A stretch of DNA of 64,000 nt, from contig CASERZ010000002.1 in assembly GCA_949290515.1 (NCBI GenBank), forward strand, positions 139,221 to 203,220, given 5' to 3'. This DNA comes from an uncultured Christensenella sp. (GTDB lineage Bacteria; Bacillota; Clostridia; Christensenellales; UBA3700). The notes under the pieces were generated by a model, which was given only the letters and a program-made list of their open reading frames with translations, was not told where the DNA came from and made no database searches. The position numbers were made by a program, and so were the translations under genes. This document shows positions 8,359-16,852 of this stretch, one piece after another (the first letter of the stretch is position 1; each line of letters opens with the position of its first letter).

Positions 8359-9639
8359 TCAATCGGGCAAAGTCAAATCGCCGTCTTTTATCCATTTTAC
8401 CTTTCTGAACAAAAGACAGAACGCCCAGCTGAGTACCGCCGGCAGTACAAACATAAGCAGGATTACTCCCAAGACCATTACCCATATTTTGCCGCCTTGC
8501 TGAGGTGTAGTCGTAATTATGTCTATCACGCCTACAAGTCCGCTGGTACCCATACCGCCGCCCGACGCGCCGCACTTGAGCTTGAACAGACACGTAGACA
8601 AAGGTCCGCATATCGCGCTGGCTATCGTAGGAGGCAGAAGTATGCGGGGATTGCGCATTACGTTGGGTATCTGAAGCATCGAAGTACCTATTCCCTGCGA
8701 TACCAGACCGCCCCATTTGTTTTCTCTGAATGACATTACCGCAAAGCCTACCATATGACAAGCGCAACCTACCGTAGCCGCACCGCCCGCTATATACATA
8801 GCGGATATCTGCACGGGGTCGCTTCCCGCAAGTATAGGCGTAGCGATTGCTACCCATATAGCCGCGCTCGACGTAGGCAACGTAAGCAAAATTCCCATTA
8901 TTACGGCAATGACTATACCCATAAAGAAAGGCGTGAAATTCGTTGCAAGCGCAATTCCCTTGCCGAGCATATTGATAAGCCATATAAAAGGATAGGATAC
9001 GTACGCGCCGACTATCGACACTACAAGACATACTATCGGTATGAGTATGATATCGAGTTTGGTCTTGCCCGCAACAAGCCCCGACAGCTCGCACGCCATA
9101 AGTGCCGTTACGTACGCGCCGATAGGATTACCGGGTTTTGTTACGCCGGCAGCCGACGACAATCCCGATACGAGAGTATACACAGCGTTTGACGTAGTGC
9201 CCGCAGTAATGAATACGTCCGCCCACGCGCCTATAAAGCCCGCGACTATGGTCGCTAGCACTACAAGCGGCGGCATCTTGAGTCTGTAAGCTATACCCGC
9301 GCCGATACCCGCGCCCATCAGCAAGGACGCTATTCTGCCCGCCATAACCAACAGTCTGCCTATTGCGTTGTTTTCCGTGAAAATGTATTGACCCAGCGTA
9401 GTAAAAATCGTACCTGCAATCAATGTGACGAAAAGGCCCTGCGCCATACCCGTAAAGGCGTCAATGAACCATCTCTTTGAAAGTTTTTTGGTAATTTGCC
9501 AAAACTTGTTTTGCGCTTTGGGCGCGTCCGACGCTTTGTCGTCCTTGTCGGCGTCTTGGCTTTGTGGGTTTGTAACTACTTCTTCCACTTGGGCTGTTTT
9601 CTGCTCTTCTTCGGCAGTAGAATGGAATTTCTCTTCCAT
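8359..9639 (-). CDS. PTS-type EIIC membrane permease (PTS_EIIC_2 family)
   Basis: A 426-residue polytopic membrane protein resembling the IIC permease family that occurs without attached IIA and IIB domains. Residues 1-60 are a charged cytoplasmic tail (EEEQKTAQ, DADKDDKASD). From about residue 65 there are some nine to ten hydrophobic segments with glycine-rich motifs such as GAGIGAGIAYRLKMPP and NPIGAYVTALMACELSG. No IIA or IIB gene and no sugar enzyme is adjacent, so the substrate cannot be inferred. The promoter (9670-9698) is a perfect consensus, implying strong expression, and a terminator follows. It could act as a sugar sensor or facilitator rather than a phosphotransferase. Confidence 0.82.
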   Translation of the reverse strand: MEEKFHSTAEEEQKTAQVEEVVTNPQSQDADKDDKASDAPKAQNKFWQITKKLSKRWFIDAFTGMAQGLFVTLIAGTIFTTLGQYIFTENNAIGRLLVMAGRIASLLMGAGIGAGIAYRLKMPPLVVLATIVAGFIGAWADVFITAGTTSNAVYTLVSGLSSAAGVTKPGNPIGAYVTALMACELSGLVAGKTKLDIILIPIVCLVVSIVGAYVSYPFIWLINMLGKGIALATNFTPFFMGIVIAVIMGILLTLPTSSAAIWVAIATPILAGSDPVQISAMYIAGGAATVGCACHMVGFAVMSFRENKWGGLVSQGIGTSMLQIPNVMRNPRILLPPTIASAICGPLSTCLFKLKCGASGGGMGTSGLVGVIDIITTTPQQGGKIWVMVLGVILLMFVLPAVLSWAFCLLFRKVKWIKDGDLTLPD

Positions 9640-9669
9640 ACAAACCTCCCAAATACAGTGATTGCTACT

Positions 9670-9698
9670 ATTATATTGATAAATAAATTTTATGTCAA
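9670..9698 (-). promoter_or_regulatory. Consensus promoter of the PTS-IIC gene
   Basis: TTGACA (9698-9693), 17 bases, TATAAT (9675-9670) on the minus strand: a perfect sigma-A type match. GGGAGGT precedes the ATG at 9639. Confidence 0.85.
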
Positions 9699-9709
9699 AC
9701 GAAAACAGT

Positions 9710-9739
9710 AAAAAATAAGGCGCAAAATCAATTTGCGCC
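9710..9739 (-). terminator. Terminator of the metalloregulator operon
   Basis: GGCGCAAA (9719-9726) pairs with TTTGCGCC (9732-9739) around a 5-base loop. The minus-strand transcript then reads TTATTTTTT. It ends the three-gene operon that starts at 11798. Confidence 0.88.
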
Positions 9740-9747
9740 GTCTTTCG

Positions 9748-10032
9748 TTATTGTGCACCGCGTTTTGCGCCCTTAGGTTCGTCTTTCGTTGCGGTATCGT
9801 AAAGCTCTTTGTCGATATCAGTCTTTTTCACTCTTATGATGCGGGGGTTTACGTAAACGTCCTTTTGACTTTTTATCTCTTCTCTCTTTCGCATTTTAAA
9901 CTTCTTTGTCTTAGAAAAGAGAAAAAACATTACGAAAAGCACTATTACCAGTATGCTGGCAATTAAATAAAACTTTACGTCTCCCACGTTGACGTTGGGA
10001 TATGACGTCTGCACCGAAAGCAATCCGTACAT
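9748..10032 (-). CDS. Small single-span membrane protein, unknown
   Basis: Not recognised. The 94-residue protein has a short outer N-terminus, one hydrophobic segment at about 23-44 (YLIASILVIVLFVMFFLFS), then a basic cytoplasmic tail rich in Lys, Arg and Asp with DKELYDTATKDEPKGAKRG near the end. GGAGGT precedes ATG 10032. It is the last gene of an operon, one base downstream of the DtxR-family regulator, and a strong terminator follows. Co-transcription with a metal regulator is the only hint of function. Confidence 0.75.
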   Translation of the reverse strand: MYGLLSVQTSYPNVNVGDVKFYLIASILVIVLFVMFFLFSKTKKFKMRKREEIKSQKDVYVNPRIIRVKKTDIDKELYDTATKDEPKGAKRGAQ

Positions 10033-10033
10033 T

Positions 10034-10411
10034 TTATACCTCCAGTTTGTTGAGATACTCTATAAGCTTTTTTGTAGTCTCTTCGCTGATGTCGTGCTCG
10101 ATTTTGCAGGCGTCTTTATCCGCGATTTCGGGAGCAACGCCCAGCACGTCTGTCAGAAGTCTAGTGAGCGCCTTGTGTTTGAGCGCAACCGTCTGCGCCT
10201 TTTTTCTTCCCTCGTCCGTTATCGTTACGTCGCCGTAATCGGGCTTGTTGACGTATCCCATTTCCTGCAAAATACTCAACGCCTTGTTTACGCTGGGCTT
10301 GGATACGCCCAGATGTTTTGCAATATCGACCGAACGCACTCTGCCTTTTTGCTGTTCGATAAACAGTACTGCCTCGAGATAATCTTCTCCGCTTTTGTAT
10401 AAACTTGCCAT
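10034..10411 (-). CDS. DtxR/MntR-family metal-dependent repressor
   Basis: A 125-residue iron- or manganese-sensing repressor. Residues 1-65 are the winged helix (VRSVDIAKHLGVSKPSVNKALSILQ as HTH, read as VDIAKHLGVSKPSVNKAL) and 70-125 the metal-binding dimerisation domain. Candidate ligands are D10, E13, H79, C102, E105 and H106. C102-E105-H106 match the DtxR/IdeR primary site, while D10 matches MntR, where DtxR has methionine. The SH3-like third domain is absent, as in MntR. It is the middle gene of an operon of membrane proteins with a dyad at its promoter. Metal identity is uncertain; the cysteine leans towards Fe(II). Confidence 0.9.
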   Translation of the reverse strand: MASLYKSGEDYLEAVLFIEQQKGRVRSVDIAKHLGVSKPSVNKALSILQEMGYVNKPDYGDVTITDEGRKKAQTVALKHKALTRLLTDVLGVAPEIADKDACKIEHDISEETTKKLIEYLNKLEV

Positions 10412-10421
10412 ATATTCCCCC

Positions 10422-11798
10422 TCAGTCAGCGTTTTTGAAATTATCGTCTTCCGACGTGCCGTCTGATTGAGACAAGTCTTCGGATTGCTTATTCTTGGCA
10501 GGTTTTATTTTTGACTTGACCTTTTTGTAAGCACTCTTTATGTTTTCGGTAAACTTGTTTCCCGCTTCGTCGACCTTATCTCCGAAGTCACTCAGCTTTT
10601 TCTTTACGTCGTCCACGCTTTCTTTTCTCTTTTCCGCTTTGCGGCGTTTGTATCTCTCTACGTATTCTTCGTCCACCGATATGGATACGCTCTTATCGTC
10701 GGGGACGATAACGTCGCTGGCTGCCTGCTCGTCAGAACTGTCGTTCGACGAATTGTCTGACGTGCTTTGACGGTTTTTCATATAGTCGCTTTCAAATCTT
10801 TCGGTATCGTCGAGATTTTCCGCCTTTGCGTTTTCCTCTTCTTCACTTGCTTTCATAGCTTCGTCCGCTTCCTTGTCTGTCAGCGAAAGAGCGGCAAGAG
10901 TACGCAAAAATCTGCTCTTGATTTTAGCAAGCTTTTGCGCTATAGTCGATTTAGGTTTATTTTTGTTGTCCATATCCTCTGCTACTCCGCTTTGTTCTTC
11001 TGAGATTTTTTCTTCTCTGATTTGTTCTGCGTCGGGAATAACTTCTCCCGCGCTCTCTCCTCCGTCGGTATGCCCGCCCGTACCTACGGTTTCTCCTGCT
11101 CCTTCGACGGCTTTGACGGTTTGTCGGCGTCTTACGTTGGGAGCGATATACCTGCTAATCACGTAGCTGACTCCGCTTACCTTTTCTTTATAATTCTTAT
11201 ACTTCCTTTTAATCTTTGCGCTAATTATCCACGTGGCTATGGACAAGGCTATCTGTATCAACGCAAAAAACAGCGAGAATACCGATATCGCGAAAGTAAA
11301 CTTATCTCCCATACCCGCAATATCGTTTGACGTAAGCTGTGCCGTATTTATCAAAACTACTATCGTCAGCGCGACATTGATTACTTTCAAAAACTTTCTT
11401 GCAAGAGAAAAACTCTTTTTGAAATATTTGAAAGTCTTTTTTCTCTTAGGAGAAAATCTCGCAAAAACTATAAAAAACACTATCGCGTATATCAGCAAAA
11501 ATATCAACAGCGTAATCGTATACCAGTCGAATACCGCCCGCACCGTTTCTCCCCACAGTGAAACGTCAAAAGCCGTTTTGAAATACGAACTTATAGAATT
11601 GACGCCCTTAAGACGGTAATAATCCGCCGCCCGCGTGAATATCCTCACCGTACAGTTTATGTAGTATACGAAAAAGGTTAGCAAAGAGAAAAGTTTGTAA
11701 AACTTTGCCGACCACTTGGAATTGTAATCTTTTTTCTTGTTTATTTTTTCTCCGCTATTCTCTTGTGCGATAAATTCGTGGGATTTTTGCGTTTCCAT
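10422..11798 (-). CDS. Membrane protein with long charged C-terminal tail, unknown
   Basis: Not recognised. The 458-residue protein has four hydrophobic segments in its first 210 residues (for example LFSLLTFFVYYINC, ITLLIFLLIYAIVFFIVFA), then a tail of about 240 residues rich in Glu, Asp, Lys and Ser, with likely coiled-coil or disordered stretches. The start chosen is ATG 11798: the promoter at 11805-11834 puts the transcription start at or next to it. A longer reading from 11846 would begin upstream of its own -35 box. No Shine-Dalgarno site is visible. It heads the operon containing the DtxR-family regulator. Confidence 0.72.
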   Translation of the reverse strand: METQKSHEFIAQENSGEKINKKKDYNSKWSAKFYKLFSLLTFFVYYINCTVRIFTRAADYYRLKGVNSISSYFKTAFDVSLWGETVRAVFDWYTITLLIFLLIYAIVFFIVFARFSPKRKKTFKYFKKSFSLARKFLKVINVALTIVVLINTAQLTSNDIAGMGDKFTFAISVFSLFFALIQIALSIATWIISAKIKRKYKNYKEKVSGVSYVISRYIAPNVRRRQTVKAVEGAGETVGTGGHTDGGESAGEVIPDAEQIREEKISEEQSGVAEDMDNKNKPKSTIAQKLAKIKSRFLRTLAALSLTDKEADEAMKASEEEENAKAENLDDTERFESDYMKNRQSTSDNSSNDSSDEQAASDVIVPDDKSVSISVDEEYVERYKRRKAEKRKESVDDVKKKLSDFGDKVDEAGNKFTENIKSAYKKVKSKIKPAKNKQSEDLSQSDGTSEDDNFKNAD

Positions 11799-11804
11799 AG
11801 CTAT

Positions 11805-11834
11805 ATTATATAACACAAAACGCTCCCTTGTCCA
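11805..11834 (-). promoter_or_regulatory. Promoter of the metalloregulator operon (leaderless arrangement)
   Basis: TGGACA (11834-11829), 18 bases, TATAAT (11810-11805) on the minus strand. Only six bases separate the -10 box from ATG 11798, so the mRNA is predicted to begin at or within a base or two of the start codon. Confidence 0.72.
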
Positions 11835-11842
11835 TAGATTTT

Positions 11843-11872
11843 GCAAAAAGTTATCCGACGACTAACTTTTGC
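11843..11872. promoter_or_regulatory. Dyad between divergent promoters, possible operator
   Basis: GCAAAAAGTTA (11843-11853) and TAACTTTTGC (11863-11872) form a 10-bp inverted repeat (one extra A on the left) around a 9-base spacer. It lies just upstream of the -35 box of the minus-strand operon and next to TATAAT at 11881-11886, a possible -10 for the plus-strand zinc-ribbon gene. The operon encodes a DtxR-family repressor, the obvious candidate to bind here; that is inference. Confidence 0.5.
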
Positions 11873-11964
11873 CGTAAAAGTATAATTAATTTTTTATGAA
11901 ATTAGCCGTATATACTCAAAGAATTTGAAAATAATTTTAGTACCAACATAAGGAGGTAGTACTG

Positions 11965-12111
11965 ATGAACGCAAAGTTTAGCACGGGTGAAAAGCCCGGC
12001 AAGGGTTGTTACACCTGCACCAACTGCGGTTTTGACCTCAGATTGGGCAGCGACGACAAGATGCCCCCTTGCCCCAACTGCAACAACACCACTTTTGTCA
12101 AGAACAACTAA
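11965..12111 (+). CDS. 48-residue zinc-ribbon protein
   Basis: A tiny protein missed by ordinary length cutoffs. AAGGAGG ends 8 bases before ATG 11965, an excellent ribosome site. The protein has C18-x2-C21 and C36-x2-C39, a classic two-knuckle zinc ribbon, preceded by a basic N-terminus (NAKFSTGEKPGKGC). Similar small zinc ribbons occur widely in Clostridia without known function. It is a lone plus-strand gene, divergent from the metalloregulator operon and ended by a perfect hairpin. Nucleic acid binding or zinc buffering are possible; neither is shown. Confidence 0.85.
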   Translation: MNAKFSTGEKPGKGCYTCTNCGFDLRLGSDDKMPPCPNCNNTTFVKNN

Positions 12112-12121
12112 TCACCAAAAG

Positions 12122-12154
12122 CGAAGAGGAAGGCATAACCTTCCTCTTCGTCTT
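12122..12154 (+). terminator. Terminator of the zinc-ribbon gene
   Basis: CGAAGAGGAAGG (12122-12133) and CCTTCCTCTTCG (12139-12150) form a perfect 12-bp stem with a 5-base loop, followed by TCTTAT. The T-run is weak but the stem is strong. It also lies downstream of the convergent hemW and could act in both directions. Confidence 0.75.
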
Positions 12155-12224
12155 ATAGGTATTTATATTTTGTAATCGGATTTATTAAGGCAGCGTTTGA
12201 AATTCGCCTTGCCTTTTGTCCGTT

Positions 12225-13361
12225 CTATTTTAGAAAATCCACTATTATTCCGTTCATTACCGACAAATACTCGTCTTTTATCGCTACTCTATTGTCGCTT
12301 ACTTGAAGATATCGCGCGTCTTTAATAAGCGCGTACTTGTATTCTTCTTTAAAATCTCCGCCGAAAAGCGCGTTGTATTTATCTACGTCTATGCCTTCTT
12401 TAAGCCTTAAAGCCAGCATTACAAACTCTTCTTTCTGTCCGTCCTCGTCGATAATATCCTCCGTCTTAGCAGGCAATACTTCCGCGTCGATACTGCTATA
12501 GTATTCTTCGAAAGTATTAGGATTGAAAGTCCTTATATTGCCGAGCAGCGAATGAGCGGAAAGCCCCAGCCCCAGATAATCCTGTCTTCTCCAGTATCTC
12601 AGATTGTGAAGACTGACTTTGCCGTCCTTTGCAAAATTGGATATCTCATAACGCTCATATCCCTTTTCTTTGAGAGCCTTGCACGCGGTATCGTAAAGTT
12701 CTGCTACCTCGTCATCGCTCTTTGGCGTGAGTATACCATTTTCGATAAGACGGCTGAGCTCTGTCCCCTCCTCTACGCTAAGCATATATACCGAAACGTG
12801 ATCGACAAGCAATTCCGACGCTACCTTAGCAAACTCTTCCACGTTTTCTTTTGTTTGCCCGGGAAGTCCCGTCATACAGTCCGCACTGACCTCGAAAGGA
12901 TATTCCTTTGCGAGTTTTATTGCGCCGACGGCACATTCTCTGTCGTGCGCTCTTCCCAGCATTTTCAGAAGTTTGTCGTCAAAAGACTGTACTCCTATGC
13001 TTACTCGCGTTACGCCCGCTTTTTGGAAAGCCTCGAATTTTTCCCGCGTTGCGGTACAGGGATTCACTTCTACGGAAAACTCTTTTAATTTGCAATCGAA
13101 GTTATCCTTCACGCACTTTGCTATATCGCAAAAGCTCTCTTTATTGAGCAAAGACGGAGTGCCGCCGCCCAAGTAAAGCGTATCTACCGTATAATCCTTT
13201 GAGTATTTTTGCGCGGCAAGACGAATCTCTTTTTTCAGATAATCGCAGTACTTTTCCCTTGCCCCTTCGTCACCCACGCAAGAAGTAAAGTCGCAGTATA
13301 TGCACCTCGACCTGCAAAAAGGTATGTGTATATAAATTCCCAGACTTTTTCTGTCGTCCAT
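12225..13361 (-). CDS. hemW: HemW, radical SAM heme chaperone
   Basis: HemW is a radical SAM protein that binds heme and is thought to insert it into targets. It is often misannotated as oxygen-independent coproporphyrinogen oxidase (HemN). The cluster motif is C16-x3-C20-x2-C23 followed by DF. HemN has an additional cysteine at that point, so its absence favours HemW. GGGTPS and the HemW C-terminal domain are present in the 378 residues. The ribosome site before ATG 13361 is weak (AAGG). It lies directly downstream of lepA, its usual neighbour, but the lepA terminator separates them. Confidence 0.9.
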   Translation of the reverse strand: MDDRKSLGIYIHIPFCRSRCIYCDFTSCVGDEGAREKYCDYLKKEIRLAAQKYSKDYTVDTLYLGGGTPSLLNKESFCDIAKCVKDNFDCKLKEFSVEVNPCTATREKFEAFQKAGVTRVSIGVQSFDDKLLKMLGRAHDRECAVGAIKLAKEYPFEVSADCMTGLPGQTKENVEEFAKVASELLVDHVSVYMLSVEEGTELSRLIENGILTPKSDDEVAELYDTACKALKEKGYERYEISNFAKDGKVSLHNLRYWRRQDYLGLGLSAHSLLGNIRTFNPNTFEEYYSSIDAEVLPAKTEDIIDEDGQKEEFVMLALRLKEGIDVDKYNALFGGDFKEEYKYALIKDARYLQVSDNRVAIKDEYLSVMNGIIVDFLK

Positions 13362-13434
13362 ATCGCGCCGCCTTAAATTATTCTATTATCCTCTTGAATA
13401 AATTTTGTAGCTTTGATTGTTTGGTATTTTCAAG

Positions 13435-13457
13435 ACAAAAAGGGACTATGTCCCTTT
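13435..13457 (-). terminator. Terminator of lepA
   Basis: AAAGGGAC (13439-13446) pairs with GTCCCTTT (13450-13457) around a 3-base loop. The minus-strand transcript continues TTGTCTTG, and the stem can extend through GACAAA/TTTGTC. Confidence 0.8.
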
Positions 13458-13463
13458 ATTTTG

Positions 13464-15266
13464 TCAGTTGTCTATTTTGAGAATAGTCATAAACGCTTCG
13501 CTGGGCACTTCGACCGAGCCTACCTGACGCATTCTCTTCTTGCCTTCTTTTTGCTTCTCCAGCAACTTTTTCTTACGCGTGATATCGCCGCCGTAACACT
13601 TCGCAAGCACGTCTTTCCTCATAGCTTTGACTGTCTCTCTCGCAATGACTTTACCGCCGACTGCCGCCTGTATAGGTATCTCGAAAAGCTGTCTGGGAAT
13701 AACGTCCTTGAGTTTTTCGGCAATGCCTCTTCCTCTCGCATAAGCCTTGTCCTTGTGTACGATAAGGCTCAATGCGTCGCAAATCTCGCCGTTGAGAAGT
13801 ATATCCAGTTTGACAAGGTCGCTCTTCTTGTAACCCGATATCTCGTAGTCAAGGCTGGCATAACCTCTCGTACGCGATTTTAGCGAATCGAAGAAGTCGT
13901 ATATGATTTCGTTGAGCGGCATCACGTAATCTATGCGCACTCTCGTAGTTTCGAGATATGTGAGATTGATAAACTCGCCTCTCTTGTCCTGACACAGCTC
14001 CATAATCGAGCCTACGTATTCGGGGGGCGTATATATAAACGCATTGACGACAGGCTCTTCCATATGGTCTATCTCTCCTGCGGGAGGAAGATTGGAAGGA
14101 TTGGAAACCACGTCAACCTCTCCCGAAGTCTTTACTACCCTATACGAAACGCTCGGTGCGGTAGTAACCAGGTCGAGGTCGAATTCTCTCTCCAGCCTCT
14201 CCTGAATGATTTCCATATGCAACAGTCCCAGAAAACCGCATCTGAAACCGAATCCGAGTGCAGTGGAAACCTCAGGCTCATACATAAGCGAAGCGTCGTT
14301 GAGTTTGAGTTTTTCAAGCGCGTCTTTCAAGTCGTTGTACTTCGAGCCGTCGGCGGGATAAATACCCGAAAAGACCATCGGAGAAGCTTCTTTGTAACCC
14401 TCCAAAGGCTTTGTAATTCTGTCATCTGCCATAAGTATGGTATCGCCTACTTTGGTATCGCTGACATTTTTTATGCTTGCGCAAAGATAACCAACTTCGC
14501 CTGCCGACAAGCTGTCCTTAGCCTGCATCTTAGGCACGAAAATGCCCACTTCGGTAACTTCGAATTCCTTACCTGTTACGCACATTCTTATTCTGTCGCC
14601 CTGCTTTACCTCTCCGTCGAAAACTCTTATAAAGGATATCGCGCCCTTGTAGCTGTCATAATACGAATCGAATATAAGAGCCTTGAAAGGCTTGTGAAAA
14701 TCTCCTTTGGGCGGAGGCAAAAGCTCAATGACCTGTGCCAGAAGCTCTTCTATGCCGATACATTCTTTTGCAGATATAAGCGGAGCATTCTCTGCGTCAA
14801 GACCTATGACGTCTTCTATCTCTTTTTTTATTTCTTCGGGACGGGCTGAGGGAAGGTCAATTTTGTTGATTACGGGCAAAATCTCCAGGTCGTTGTCAAG
14901 CGCAAGATATACGTTTGTCAATGTCTGCGCCTCAATACCCTGCGACGCGTCTACTATGAGTATAGCGCCTTCGCACGCCTTGAGCGAGCGCGAAACTTCG
15001 TAAGTGAAGTCCACGTGTCCGGGCGTATCTATAAGATTAAAAGTATATTCTTTGCCCTCGTAATTGTACTTCATAGTCACGGGAGTAAGCTTTATGGTAA
15101 TACCGCGCTCCCTCTCTATGTCCATACTGTCGAGAAGCTGCTCTTTGGCGTCGCGCTTGGCTACGGTATGAGTAACGTCCATAATGCAGTCAGCCAAAGT
15201 ACTCTTGCCGTGGTCAATATGAGCAACTATGCAAAAATTTCTTATATTTTCCTGATTTTCGGGCAT
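13464..15266 (-). CDS. lepA: Elongation factor 4 (LepA)
   Basis: LepA is a ribosome-dependent GTPase that acts in 30S biogenesis and can back-translocate stalled ribosomes. From ATG 15266 ([12 protein letters not shown]) it has 600 residues, the usual length. G1 is [10 protein letters not shown]3 is DTPGHVDF and G4 is NKID. The LepA-specific C-terminal domain ends at [15 protein letters not shown] precedes this start. An upstream in-frame start at 15323 would lie above the predicted transcription start, so it is rejected. Confidence 0.97.
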   Translation of the reverse strand: MPENQENIRNFCIVAHIDHGKSTLADCIMDVTHTVAKRDAKEQLLDSMDIERERGITIKLTPVTMKYNYEGKEYTFNLIDTPGHVDFTYEVSRSLKACEGAILIVDASQGIEAQTLTNVYLALDNDLEILPVINKIDLPSARPEEIKKEIEDVIGLDAENAPLISAKECIGIEELLAQVIELLPPPKGDFHKPFKALIFDSYYDSYKGAISFIRVFDGEVKQGDRIRMCVTGKEFEVTEVGIFVPKMQAKDSLSAGEVGYLCASIKNVSDTKVGDTILMADDRITKPLEGYKEASPMVFSGIYPADGSKYNDLKDALEKLKLNDASLMYEPEVSTALGFGFRCGFLGLLHMEIIQERLEREFDLDLVTTAPSVSYRVVKTSGEVDVVSNPSNLPPAGEIDHMEEPVVNAFIYTPPEYVGSIMELCQDKRGEFINLTYLETTRVRIDYVMPLNEIIYDFFDSLKSRTRGYASLDYEISGYKKSDLVKLDILLNGEICDALSLIVHKDKAYARGRGIAEKLKDVIPRQLFEIPIQAAVGGKVIARETVKAMRKDVLAKCYGGDITRKKKLLEKQKEGKKRMRQVGSVEVPSEAFMTILKIDN

Positions 15267-15294
15267 AACCTTCCTCAAAAACTCTTTTTGTTTT

Positions 15295-15323
15295 ATTATA
15301 TAAAAAAATATAGATTTTAGCAA
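15295..15323 (-). promoter_or_regulatory. Promoter of lepA
   Basis: TTGCTA (15323-15318), 17 bases, TATAAT (15300-15295) on the minus strand. The predicted start near 15288 leaves a 22-base leader with the AGGAAGG site. Confidence 0.65.
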
Positions 15324-15366
15324 ATATATTTAGTATAATATTTATATACAGACTCGGAGGTATCTT

Positions 15367-15975
15367 ATGGATATTCAAAAAGTAATCAACAATCTCAAAA
15401 GAAGAGGCTTTTTGCCCTCATACTTCGACAACTCGCAAGACGCTTGCAAATACATACTCGACCTCATTCCCGCTTCGCAAAGCGTAGGCATAGGCGGAAG
15501 TATGACGATAAGCGGGCTTTCTCTCGACAAAAAACTGCAAGACAAAGGCGTGACTGTATACAGTCACTCTCTCGTAGCACCCGAGCTTAAAGACAAGGCA
15601 TATCAACTTGCAGGGTCCGCAGATTGGTATATGTCCTCAACCAACGCATTGACCGAAGACGGAGATTTCGTCAATATCGACGGCTCGGCAAACAGAATAT
15701 CCGCCCTTTGTTTCGGCGTAAAGAAAGTAGTTTACGTGCTGGGAGTCAACAAGATTACCCCCGACCTTGAAAGCGCGATAGCAAGAGTGCGCAACGTAGC
15801 CGCACCTCTCAATACCAAAAGACTTGGCAGAAACACCCCTTGCGCTACGTCGGGAGAGTGTTGCTATTGCGACAGCCCCGACTGCATATGCAACGCAACT
15901 CTTATCTCGCACCACCCTACCAAATTCCAACAACAAGTTCACGTCGTGATAATCAATGAAAATCTCGGATATTGA
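15367..15975 (+). CDS. LUD-domain protein (LutC-like)
   Basis: A 202-residue protein of the LUD (formerly DUF162) family, which includes the lactate-utilisation protein LutC. The family signature VGIGGSMTISGLSL lies at about 41-54. Near the C-terminus there is a cysteine-rich segment (CATSGECCYCDSPDCIC) that could bind a metal or Fe-S cluster. GGAGG precedes ATG 15367. No lutA or lutB partner is nearby, so a role in lactate oxidation is doubtful; many Clostridia carry such orphan LUD genes. It appears to share a transcript with the next gene. Confidence 0.85.
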   Translation: MDIQKVINNLKRRGFLPSYFDNSQDACKYILDLIPASQSVGIGGSMTISGLSLDKKLQDKGVTVYSHSLVAPELKDKAYQLAGSADWYMSSTNALTEDGDFVNIDGSANRISALCFGVKKVVYVLGVNKITPDLESAIARVRNVAAPLNTKRLGRNTPCATSGECCYCDSPDCICNATLISHHPTKFQQQVHVVIINENLGY

Positions 15976-16011
15976 ACATAATCAAGACGTGCTATTACAG
16001 GAGAAACGCTT

Positions 16012-16785
16012 ATGAATAAAGATACTTCGTGGCTTACGCAAAAGGTTATCACGCACAGAGGTTTGCACGACAACAAGATTTACCCCGAAAACAGCCTGGG
16101 CGCATTCGAGCAGGCAATTGAGCACGGATACGGGATAGAATTCGACGTATATCTCACAAATGACGGCGAACTCATCGTGCATCACGATTTGTTTATCAAA
16201 CGTACTTGCGGCAAAAAAGGTACCGTACGCAAAGTAGACACTTCGCGCCTAGACGAATACAAACTCTACGGTACTGACTACTCCATACCGCGTTTTAAAG
16301 ACGTACTTGCGCTCGTAGACGGCAAAGTCAATCTCGTCATAGAGATAAAGCGTACTCACAAGGTAAACGCTACCTGCCGAAAGGTTTGGGAAGCACTCAA
16401 GGATTACAAGGGTAAATTCTGCATCGAATCCTTTGACTTCAACGTCGTAAGATGGTGGCACAAGCATCACCCCGAGATAATCCTCGGTCAGCTTTGCGAC
16501 GTATATATTCTCAACAAGCTTGCGGTAAGATTATTCAGACATTACAAATTCGTGGATTTTTATGCCGTAGGCATAGACAATCTTCCCTCCGAGTATTATC
16601 GCAAACTCTGCTCTCTCAATAAGAATTTGAAAATCATAACCTGGACGGTAAGAACTCCAGAATCCTTGAAAATCGCGTCTCAAAACTCGGATAATTTCAT
16701 CTTCGAAACCAACGCCAAAAATCCCGAATACATCGCTCCTCCGTCAATAGAAAACACTTACTGCAATCCCGATTTCAGAAAGTAA
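16012..16785 (+). CDS. Glycerophosphodiester phosphodiesterase
   Basis: A GDPD-family enzyme, expected to hydrolyse glycerophosphodiesters to glycerol-3-phosphate and an alcohol. The 257-residue protein has the catalytic HRG at the N-terminus (THRGLHDNKIYPENS), the metal ligands in EFDVYLTNDGELIVHHD, and EIKR further on: all expected GDPD residues. There is no signal peptide, so it is cytoplasmic. AGGAG precedes ATG 16012, 36 bases after the LUD gene. A bidirectional terminator ends it at 16845. Confidence 0.92.
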   Translation: MNKDTSWLTQKVITHRGLHDNKIYPENSLGAFEQAIEHGYGIEFDVYLTNDGELIVHHDLFIKRTCGKKGTVRKVDTSRLDEYKLYGTDYSIPRFKDVLALVDGKVNLVIEIKRTHKVNATCRKVWEALKDYKGKFCIESFDFNVVRWWHKHHPEIILGQLCDVYILNKLAVRLFRHYKFVDFYAVGIDNLPSEYYRKLCSLNKNLKIITWTVRTPESLKIASQNSDNFIFETNAKNPEYIAPPSIENTYCNPDFRK

Positions 16786-16814
16786 AATTCAATCGCGATT
16801 TAAAAAATCAATAA

Positions 16815-16845
16815 AAAAATATGCCGTCCAAGACGGCATATTTTT
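16815..16845. terminator. Bidirectional terminator
   Basis: A 14-bp perfect stem (16815-16828 and 16832-16845) with core GCCGTC/GACGGC, a 3-base loop, and A- and T-rich flanks. It lies between the glycerophosphodiesterase gene (plus) and the 45-residue protein gene (minus) and can serve both. Confidence 0.9.
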
Positions 16846-16852
16846 ATTTTTG

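Noticed and set aside
12225-13361. Annotation as coproporphyrinogen III oxidase HemN
   Set aside because: The cluster motif lacks the extra HemN cysteine, and no heme synthesis genes are nearby; HemW fits better.
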